From NCBI GenBank assembly GCA_018899795.1, contig JAHIHJ010000174.1, positions 1 to 11,788 of the forward strand: 11,788 nt of DNA, in the 5' to 3' direction. This DNA comes from Methanobacteriota archaeon. Its GTDB lineage: Archaea > Halobacteriota > Methanosarcinia > Methanosarcinales > Methanoperedenaceae. Position 1 is the first letter of the stretch, and each line of letters opens with the position of its first letter. The notes beneath the pieces are model-generated. The model had not been told where the DNA came from. It saw only the letters and a list, made by a program, of their open reading frames with translations, and did no database searches. Below are positions 7,027 through 11,788 of the stretch, piece by piece. The position numbers were made by a program, and so were the translations under genes.

Positions 7027-7554
7027 TCACCGCCCCTGTTCCACCAGGTAAACTCCGTCCTGGAACACCCTGGGGTCGAATCTCTTGATCTTCGTAGCCA
7101 TACGGATATTAGCTGCCGTCTGCCCGACATCTTCCTTATTTATTCCGGTGATGATCACCTGATCGCCTTTTATCATGACTTTGGAGTTGCCCCTGATATT
7201 GGCTTTTCTGGATCTCTTTTCACCAAGGAAATTATTTATCACTACCTTGTTTCCCTCAGTCTTTAACTGGATAGGGAAATGGGAATATACCACTTTCATA
7301 GTAGATTCATATCCATTAGTTACTCCAGCGATCATATTCTTTAAATGGGATTCGAACGTGCCCAGCATTGCCAGCTGTTCCCGTCTTGGTTTCCCGGTCC
7401 CGATAACCAATTTGGAATCCTCTTTCATAATTGTTACTCCCGGATACCATAGATCTCTCTGGATCTGTCCGAGAGGACCTGAGATCATTACTTTGATTTT
7501 ATCAATAGTAATGTTCACGCCTTCCGGGATTTCGATTATTCTCTTGTTTTCCAT
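7027..7554 (-). CDS. rplF: Large-subunit ribosomal protein uL6
   Basis: uL6 lies near the factor-binding centre and the base of the stalk on the 50S subunit and consists of two similar RNA-binding domains. The 175-residue product starts MENKRIIEIPEGVNITID and carries the PLGQIQRDL motif and the second-domain stretch VINNFLGEKRSRKANI. It ends with the archaeal KIKRFDPRVFQDGVYLVEQG. A GTG at 7563 would add three residues, but that GTG is itself part of the AGGTGA Shine-Dalgarno, which overlaps the uS8 stop. The ATG at 7554 is five bases after that site and is preferred. The eL32 start follows four bases after the uL6 stop. Confidence 0.95.
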   Translation of the reverse strand: MENKRIIEIPEGVNITIDKIKVMISGPLGQIQRDLWYPGVTIMKEDSKLVIGTGKPRREQLAMLGTFESHLKNMIAGVTNGYESTMKVVYSHFPIQLKTEGNKVVINNFLGEKRSRKANIRGNSKVMIKGDQVIITGINKEDVGQTAANIRMATKIKRFDPRVFQDGVYLVEQGR

Positions 7555-7563
7555 AACCTTCAC

Positions 7564-7953
7564 CTAATAAACAAAAGCGAGCAACTGCCCACCGATGCCG
7601 TTCTCTCTGGCTTCGGAATGGGTTATTACGCCATCTGGTGTGGTCAGGATGATCGAACCAAAACCTCTTGCCGGCAGATATCGCTTTTCCCATTTTTCGA
7701 ATTCGATATTCCTGACAGCGTGTCGCGGTCTGATCACTCCACACTTGTTGATTTTTCCTCTAAGCTGTACCTTGAAAACGCCGGATTTTCCATCGTCGAT
7801 CAATTCGAATTCACCGATGTATCCGTTATCCTTCATGACTTTCAGCACGCTTCCAATAAGTTTTGAAGCGGGGCTGAGAGTACATTCAGGTTTGCCTGTG
7901 TCTTCAGCATTTTTTATTACTGATAATGCATTTGCCAGTGGATCCATTAACAT
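7564..7953 (-). CDS. rpsH: Small-subunit ribosomal protein uS8
   Basis: uS8 is a primary binder of the central domain of 16S rRNA and, in bacteria, also represses its own spc operon. The 129-residue product begins [17 protein letters not shown], continues with [24 protein letters not shown], and ends with [20 protein letters not shown] and GGQLLAFVY, all as expected for archaeal uS8. A GTG at 7962 would add three residues but lies within the AGGTGA Shine-Dalgarno. The ATG at 7953 is five bases downstream of that site and gives the usual archaeal length. The AGGTGA overlaps the TAG stop of uS14, so the two genes are likely coupled. Confidence 0.96.
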   Translation of the reverse strand: MLMDPLANALSVIKNAEDTGKPECTLSPASKLIGSVLKVMKDNGYIGEFELIDDGKSGVFKVQLRGKINKCGVIRPRHAVRNIEFEKWEKRYLPARGFGSIILTTPDGVITHSEARENGIGGQLLAFVY

Positions 7954-7962
7954 CAAAATCAC

Positions 7963-8115
7963 CTATGTATATTTCTCAAAGCCCATATCGTATGCAATTT
8001 CACGGAAGCACTGCCTGCACAGGTATATATCGTATTTTCGAACAAGACCCTGTTTTCTGCCGCAGCGTTTACAGGCATTTGCGCCTGCTCCGAATTTTTT
8101 CTTACTTCGTTCCAT
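7963..8115 (-). CDS. rpsN: Small-subunit ribosomal protein uS14 (zinc-binding, 50 residues)
   Basis: This short gene fills the gap between uL5 and uS8. From the ATG at 8115 it encodes 50 residues beginning [20 protein letters not shown] and ending [15 protein letters not shown], with a TAG at 7963-7965. Two CxxC pairs, Cys15/Cys18 and Cys33/Cys36, form the zinc ribbon of the archaeal/eukaryotic (C+) type of uS14. It packs in the 30S head near uS3 and uS10. The start codon abuts the uL5 stop directly, and a GGAGGT Shine-Dalgarno lies in the last uL5 codons. Its stop overlaps the Shine-Dalgarno of uS8. The length is normal for archaea. Confidence 0.97.
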   Translation of the reverse strand: MERSKKKFGAGANACKRCGRKQGLVRKYDIYLCRQCFREIAYDMGFEKYT

Positions 8116-8622
8116 CTAAACTACCTCCGCACCATATTTTTCTTTGACAAAAGAGATAGCATCTTCTTTGGTCAATTTATGAATCCGCGGTACCTTATTA
8201 ACTTCGATCTTTCTTTTGCTTATCCTGTATCCCGCCCTTTTCAGAGCCACGTTGACATCCATCCCGTAGATGCCTATTGTCGGGTCATATTTCATTCCTG
8301 GGAAATCTGTATGTTCTTCTATCCCGAATGAAAAATTACCATTAGTATCGAACTGGGATACAGGGAGTTTATTCTCGATGATCTTTAAAGCTGTAGTCAG
8401 GAAATCTTTTGCCTTATTTCCCCGCAGCGTTACTTTGCATCCTATGGGTTCGTTCTTCTTTATCGAGAAAGCAGGAATGGTCTTCTTTGACATTGCCCTG
8501 ACCGGCTTCTGCTTCACGATCGCCCGGAGCAGTTTTTCTGCGATAGTCAAACGCTCACCGCTTTCTCCAGTTCCTATATGAACGGTGATCTTATCAATTG
8601 AAAGTGTTCTCATTGGATTCAT
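8116..8622 (-). CDS. rplE: Large-subunit ribosomal protein uL5
   Basis: uL5 binds 5S rRNA with uL18 and contacts the P-site tRNA from the central protuberance. The 168-residue product is of archaeal length and shows [20 protein letters not shown] (9-28), [23 protein letters not shown] with the conserved threonine/proline turn (39-61), [13 protein letters not shown], and the [25 protein letters not shown] segment. The ATG at 8622 abuts the eS4 stop, and GGTGG lies about seven bases upstream. A second ATG three codons later (8613) is possible and would remove only MNP. The uL5 stop abuts the uS14 ATG. Confidence 0.96.
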   Translation of the reverse strand: MNPMRTLSIDKITVHIGTGESGERLTIAEKLLRAIVKQKPVRAMSKKTIPAFSIKKNEPIGCKVTLRGNKAKDFLTTALKIIENKLPVSQFDTNGNFSFGIEEHTDFPGMKYDPTIGIYGMDVNVALKRAGYRISKRKIEVNKVPRIHKLTKEDAISFVKEKYGAEVV

Positions 8623-9315
8623 TTAGACCACCTTGATCTCAGGCGTATTTTCGCCTATGATATACACATATTTCTCAATGGTCTCGAATTCGGTCTCGTT
8701 GGATAACACTACCATATTCGTTCCTGATCCCCGTACCTTGCGTATCTGTTTGATCTTCCCAATTTCTCCTGAATGTTCGCCTCCAACAACAAGAGCAAGG
8801 TTCCCGGTTTTGTAGGAAATATGCTTTGTGATCTTGCGGTCGGGCAGGGACAGCATGATAGTATCAAATGTTTTATATTCATTTGAGGCAAGAATGTTTG
8901 TCCCATCGTGCAGATTGAGCTGTACCATTCCTTTTGTCAGGATGGTCTTATCATTTATCCTGCACAGCTTGGAGGCTCCTGCTTCTTCTTTATAAAGTTT
9001 GAACTTGTTGTTCACATCCAGCAGGAGACGGTAATGCTCATTGATCGCTGGAAGTGAGACCATATCGAAGAGACCGGTCATATATTTATAGTCCTTCCGT
9101 GGTTTTCCATCAACCAGGATACTACCTTCGTTAATTATCTTTTTTGCTTCTTTGCTGTTATTTGCTACTTTCAGCATATCTCGTACAACTACAAGTAATG
9201 GAATACCGGTTTCTGTTGAATGAGGGCCTGCATTGGCGCCGACCACCCATGCATGTGTCTTTTTTGTAACCGGCCATGAGATTGGAGCTGCTATTCTTTT
9301 CTGATGTCTGCCCAT
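8623..9315 (-). CDS. rps4e: Small-subunit ribosomal protein eS4
   Basis: eS4 is an archaeal/eukaryotic 30S protein, unrelated in overall fold to bacterial uS4. The 230-residue product starts with the family signature GRHQKRIAAPISWPV and continues with an S4-type RNA-binding domain (about 42-85: VVVRDMLKVANNSKEAKKII, then GSILVDGKPRKDYKYMTGLFD). A central domain follows (about 90-165), then a KOW-like segment near 170-200 (GNLALVVGGEHSGEIGKIKQI). The ATG at 9315 abuts the uL24 stop codon. Placement between uL24 and uL5 is the normal archaeal order. No cysteine cluster or truncation is evident. Confidence 0.97.
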   Translation of the reverse strand: MGRHQKRIAAPISWPVTKKTHAWVVGANAGPHSTETGIPLLVVVRDMLKVANNSKEAKKIINEGSILVDGKPRKDYKYMTGLFDMVSLPAINEHYRLLLDVNNKFKLYKEEAGASKLCRINDKTILTKGMVQLNLHDGTNILASNEYKTFDTIMLSLPDRKITKHISYKTGNLALVVGGEHSGEIGKIKQIRKVRGSGTNMVVLSNETEFETIEKYVYIIGENTPEIKVV

Positions 9316-9657
9316 TTAATCACCCATGCGTCTTTTGTCTTTAAGTTCTAATTTCGTGATCATTACCTTCGAGGGATGGATCGGTCTTGGCACCTCGGTG
9401 CCGTCTGATTTGGTAACAGTGACACCATCAACCGTGATGGTCATTTTATGAGTGTCAACTGCAGCTACTTTCCCTTCTGTATCCCTGTGGTCGCCGCGCA
9501 GCACTTTGACAGTGTCGCCAGTACGAACAGGCAGGGTTTTTATTTTGTGTTTTTCTTTGAGATCATCGCTGAGCATGGAACCCATGAATTTATTCTTTGA
9601 ATGCAGCGGTGCCTGATATCTGGATTTTCTCTGTTTTCTTGGTTGTGATGATATCAT
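9316..9657 (-). CDS. rplX: Large-subunit ribosomal protein uL24
   Basis: uL24 is an early assembly initiator of the 50S subunit, located near the polypeptide exit tunnel. The 113-residue product begins with a basic arm containing [19 protein letters not shown] (5-23) that marks the archaeal/eukaryotic version. A KOW motif follows (about 43-72: [20 protein letters not shown], then KVAAVD), and the product ends [19 protein letters not shown]. The ATG at 9657 is preceded by GGTGGA, which overlaps the end of uL14 eight bases away. The spacing of the Shine-Dalgarno is slightly short. Confidence 0.96.
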   Translation of the reverse strand: MISSQPRKQRKSRYQAPLHSKNKFMGSMLSDDLKEKHKIKTLPVRTGDTVKVLRGDHRDTEGKVAAVDTHKMTITVDGVTVTKSDGTEVPRPIHPSKVMITKLELKDKRRMGD

Positions 9658-9665
9658 AATTCCAC

Positions 9666-10064
9666 CTACACGATTATCGAAGCTGCAGAGGCTATCTTGG
9701 AATATCTCTCAGCCGCTTCCCTGGCTACAGGTCCTTTGATCTCAGTGCCTTTGGGCACACCTTCGTCATCAACGATCACGCATGCGTTATCTTCAAATGA
9801 GACCCGCAGTCCGTCCGGTCTTCTGAATTCTTTTTTCTGCCGTATGACAACTGCTTTGAACATCTGTTTTCTCATTTCAGGGGTTCCTTTTTTAACGCTT
9901 ACGATAAATGTATCTCCAATACCGCCGCGCGGGTATCTGTTCTTGACACCGCGGTACTTCAATACCGAAATAACTTCTACGATGCGCGCTCCAGTATTAT
10001 CTGCGACTTCCATTCGCGTCGCGTTATTTAATGCGCGCGGGATCTTGGCTTTCATTCCTTTCAT
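9666..10064 (-). CDS. rplN: Large-subunit ribosomal protein uL14
   Basis: uL14 sits at the subunit interface and contributes to an intersubunit bridge. The 132-residue product has [19 protein letters not shown] (21-39), [20 protein letters not shown] (43-62), [20 protein letters not shown] (71-90), and the near C-terminal GPVARE (111-116), all strongly conserved in archaeal uL14. The ATG at 10064 overlaps the uS17 stop in an ATGA arrangement and has AGGTG six bases upstream. An in-frame ATG at 10055 would drop three residues but is further from the Shine-Dalgarno. The overlap suggests translational coupling to uS17. Confidence 0.97.
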   Translation of the reverse strand: MKGMKAKIPRALNNATRMEVADNTGARIVEVISVLKYRGVKNRYPRGGIGDTFIVSVKKGTPEMRKQMFKAVVIRQKKEFRRPDGLRVSFEDNACVIVDDEGVPKGTEIKGPVAREAAERYSKIASAASIIV

Positions 10065-10384
10065 TTTGACACCTCTACTACAACGAATGATTTAGTCTTA
10101 CTGAGCGGTCTGCATTCTGCTATAGTTACATTATCGCCCACTTTTGCATTTATACAGGGGGGATTGTGGGCATGTACCTTGGTTTTTCTTTTTTCGTATC
10201 GCTCGTACTTCGCGATCTTTTTCATAAATGCTCTCTGCACTACTACTGTACTGTTCATTTTATCACTGACCACAATTCCACTGAGGACCTGCCCTCTTAC
10301 AGGCAGTTCTCCATGAAATGGACATTTTGGATCAGTGCATTCTTTTGTTGGCGGTTGAACATCCAGCCCGATATCACTTGTCAT
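10061..10384 (-). CDS. rpsQ: Small-subunit ribosomal protein uS17
   Basis: uS17 is an early 16S rRNA binder with an OB-fold. The 107-residue product is the archaeal form. Its N-terminal extension includes [10 protein letters not shown] (16-25) with two cysteines and a histidine, followed by the core [20 protein letters not shown] (29-48), [20 protein letters not shown] (60-79) and the ending [20 protein letters not shown]. The ATG at 10384 has a GAGGTA Shine-Dalgarno. The 14-base gap before it is the largest in the cluster. Its stop codon overlaps the uL14 start. Confidence 0.97.
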   Translation of the reverse strand: MTSDIGLDVQPPTKECTDPKCPFHGELPVRGQVLSGIVVSDKMNSTVVVQRAFMKKIAKYERYEKRKTKVHAHNPPCINAKVGDNVTIAECRPLSKTKSFVVVEVSK

Positions 10385-10398
10385 TATTAATACCTCTT

Positions 10399-10722
10399 TT
10401 ATTTCCTGAATTTCTTTCTGAATTTAGTCTGAATTCTATTTTCGGGTTGCGAGAGCAATAATCTTCCATCAACTTTTATGTTAGACGGCAAGTAACGTTT
10501 ACCGTCATTCGTTTGATGTGAAGATAAGATAGTAAATATAAAAGATGACCCGGATTTGGGGATCATTTTCTCCCGGTCATCTGTCTCTACTTTGAACATG
10601 TTTTTCGTTTCATCGATTATCCGTCCCTCTATTCCATTGAGGGAACCGTTCATACTGTCCACTACTTTGATATCAAGACCTATGAGTTCATGGTGAATGA
10701 TATTGTGTGGCGCAAGTTTCAT
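10399..10722 (-). CDS. rnp1: RNase P protein component 1 (Rpp29/Pop4 family)
   Basis: This is one of the protein subunits of archaeal RNase P, the ribozyme that removes 5' leaders from pre-tRNAs. The 107-residue product contains the Sm-like beta-barrel of the family. Visible parts are [20 protein letters not shown] (12-31), [16 protein letters not shown] (32-47), and the later FIFTILSS and [14 protein letters not shown] strands, with a basic C-terminus (KFRKKFRK). The start ATG shares one base with the uL29 stop (TAATG). Its place between uL29 and uS17 in the ribosomal operon is well known in euryarchaea and would link production of the tRNA-processing enzyme to that of ribosomes. Confidence 0.95.
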   Translation of the reverse strand: MKLAPHNIIHHELIGLDIKVVDSMNGSLNGIEGRIIDETKNMFKVETDDREKMIPKSGSSFIFTILSSHQTNDGKRYLPSNIKVDGRLLLSQPENRIQTKFRKKFRK

Positions 10723-10922
10723 TATTTTTTAGGCTCCTTCCGGATCGTTTTTATTCGTGCGATCGTTCTTCTGATCTCTCTTATTCTTCCGGGACTTTCA
10801 GGGGCGCCTCCTGCCGAAGCAATGGCGCGTTCCCGTATAAGCTCCTGTTTAAGCTTGTCAAGCTCTTCATCATGCTCAGTAGCATTCATTTTCCTGATAT
10901 CTTCGGTTCGAAGTATAGCCAT
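10722..10922 (-). CDS. rpmC: Large-subunit ribosomal protein uL29
   Basis: uL29 is a small helical hairpin protein near the tunnel exit, where it helps form the docking site for SRP and nascent-chain factors. The 66-residue product is two helices: [20 protein letters not shown] (2-21), continuing through a [14 protein letters not shown] stretch, and [18 protein letters not shown] (46-63), joined by GGAPESPG. Both fit the archaeal family. Its start shares one base with the uS3 stop (TGATG), and its stop shares one base with the RNase P start. Confidence 0.97.
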   Translation of the reverse strand: MAILRTEDIRKMNATEHDEELDKLKQELIRERAIASAGGAPESPGRIREIRRTIARIKTIRKEPKK

Positions 10923-11776
10923 CAGTTTTCCTCCGTCTTGTGCATGCGAGATGCAGGATGCCAGTAATCATAACCGGCATGTTTGTGTTCGTTTACATCG
11001 CCGTGCATGCGCTCTTCGATATTGCCTTCATGCATATTGGCATTCTGCTGCGCGATTTCAACTGATCTTACTTCAACCGGTACTGGCACAACTGCCGCCT
11101 TAACTTCATGTTTTACCTCAACCGGCGCTTTCACGAGTTCTGCAATACCAGCCGGTTTCTGTACCTGTGCCTGTGGTTCAACTCCCTTTACGGTCTTGAA
11201 CCTGCCTGGAAGTGTGACCGAGGGCGGAACTATCCGCACACGGCATCCTATTATACCAAGTTTTTTGATAGCGATGGCAAATCCCTTATCGACAAGTTCC
11301 ATTGCAGGATTGCCTGCATGGAGCATATTGCCTGCAACGAATTTCTCAGTTCTTTTTCTCGGACCTGTCAGTTTCCCTGCGATATCGATCTCGCATCCAT
11401 GGGCTCCTGATTCCATTATTCTCCTGAGCATATTATGACCTGCCTTCCTGAAGTAAAGTCCACGTTCGATGGCACCCGCAAGCCGCGATGCCATCATTTG
11501 TGCGTTAAGTTCAGGGACCCTGACTTCCTGTACATCTATCTGCGGATTATCTATACGGAAAATGGCTTCGAGGTCATGGGTAAGCTTGTGTATGGTTTTA
11601 CCGCCTTTTCCAATGATCATACCGGGTTTTTCGGCATATATCGTGACCTGGGTCCCCATAGGGGTCCGGTTGATGTTCATTCCGCCGTATCCGGCGCGTT
11701 CCAATTGCTTGCCGAAATATTCAGCAATTTGGGCTCTGTCAAGACCGCTTTTTACGAATTTGCGTTCAACTCCCAT
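10922..11776 (-). CDS. rpsC: Small-subunit ribosomal protein uS3 with long C-terminal tail
   Basis: uS3 lines the mRNA entry channel in the 30S head. The 284-residue product has the N-terminal KH domain (about 15-90) with the GxxG loop IIGKGGK (54-60). The conserved [20 protein letters not shown] (94-113) and the C-terminal uS3 domain follow, through [17 protein letters not shown] (177-193). After about residue 195 it carries a roughly 90-residue tail: a Val/Pro/Lys/Glu-rich stretch to about 242, then a segment with several histidines (249, 258, 264, 266, 273, 279). Archaeal uS3 proteins commonly have variable low-complexity tails, and this one is on the long side. The ATG at 11776 has GGAGG at 11784-11788. 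The stop overlaps the uL29 start. Confidence 0.97.
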   Translation of the reverse strand: MGVERKFVKSGLDRAQIAEYFGKQLERAGYGGMNINRTPMGTQVTIYAEKPGMIIGKGGKTIHKLTHDLEAIFRIDNPQIDVQEVRVPELNAQMMASRLAGAIERGLYFRKAGHNMLRRIMESGAHGCEIDIAGKLTGPRKRTEKFVAGNMLHAGNPAMELVDKGFAIAIKKLGIIGCRVRIVPPSVTLPGRFKTVKGVEPQAQVQKPAGIAELVKAPVEVKHEVKAAVVPVPVEVRSVEIAQQNANMHEGNIEERMHGDVNEHKHAGYDYWHPASRMHKTEEN

Positions 11777-11788
11777 TATTGCGCCTCC
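11776..11788 (-). CDS. Possible last codons of uL22 (rplV), cut by the window edge
   Basis: On the minus strand the end of the window reads GAG GCG CAA TAA (E-A-Q-stop), with the TAA sharing one base with the uS3 ATG. The same one-base TAATG or TGATG junction joins uS3 to uL29 and uL29 to RNase P. In archaeal clusters uL22 normally precedes uS3, and it often ends in an acidic, alanine-rich tail. Four codons alone cannot identify a protein, so the name rests on gene order. Confidence 0.35.

Noticed and set aside
6381..7130. Longer eL32 start giving 249 residues
   Set aside because: The extra 36 residues are uL6 coding sequence read in another frame. The ATG at 7022 has its own Shine-Dalgarno.
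9697..10095. Plus-strand open frame of 132 codons antisense to uL14
   Set aside because: uL14 is unmistakable on the other strand. The antisense frame has no start signal and reads as its shadow.
10399..10722. RNase P protein inside a ribosomal operon as a novel linkage
   Set aside because: This placement between uL29 and uS17 is a well-known feature of euryarchaeal ribosomal clusters.

Overview
This window is a stretch of archaeal chromosome. Almost all of it is the conserved S10/spc ribosomal-protein cluster, read on the minus strand. Several features identify it as a euryarchaeon. It carries archaeal/eukaryotic-type ribosomal proteins (eS4, eL19, eL32), the RNase P protein Rpp29/Pop4 between uL29 and uS17, group II chaperonin (thermosome) genes, and archaeal TATA/BRE-like promoters. 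The protein sequences look closest to Methanosarcinales-type methanogens or methanotrophs, possibly the ANME-2d/Methanoperedens group. That placement is from memory of family sequences and was not tested by a search.

Layout from right to left, which is the direction of transcription: a possible last few codons of uL22, then uS3, uL29, RNase P component 1, uS17, uL14, uL24, eS4, uL5, uS14, uS8, uL6, eL32, eL19, uL18, uS5, uL30, uL15 and SecY (11788 to 2372). The genes abut, overlap by 1-4 bases, or are at most 14 bases apart. Most have a GGAGGT- or AGGTGA-type Shine-Dalgarno, often overlapping the stop codon of the gene before. This implies one long, translationally coupled operon that makes ribosomal subunit proteins, a tRNA-processing subunit and the Sec translocon pore. 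It ends at an 11-bp perfect hairpin plus a run of nine Ts at the secY stop codon. uS14 (7963-8115) is a 50-residue gene that is easily missed. The starts of uS5, eL32, uL6 and uS8 are best placed inside their longest open frames.

Beyond the terminator lies a complete thermosome subunit gene (587-2203) with its own promoter. A second thermosome gene starts at position 50 and runs off the left edge; only its first 16 codons are present. A tRNA-Cys(GCA) gene on the plus strand (272-343) lies between the two chaperonin genes. The two chaperonin genes share their Shine-Dalgarno block and a 13-base element, GAACCACAAACAT, directly downstream of the TATA box. This looks like a shared regulatory site.

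The spacer 344-586 holds T-rich terminator tracts, a possible remnant of a membrane-anchored protein C-terminus, and a 10-bp tandem/inverted repeat. Most of the window is ordinary housekeeping DNA. I found no mobile element, CRISPR array, defence locus or novel multi-gene system. The items worth a second look are in the non-coding DNA around the chaperonin genes.
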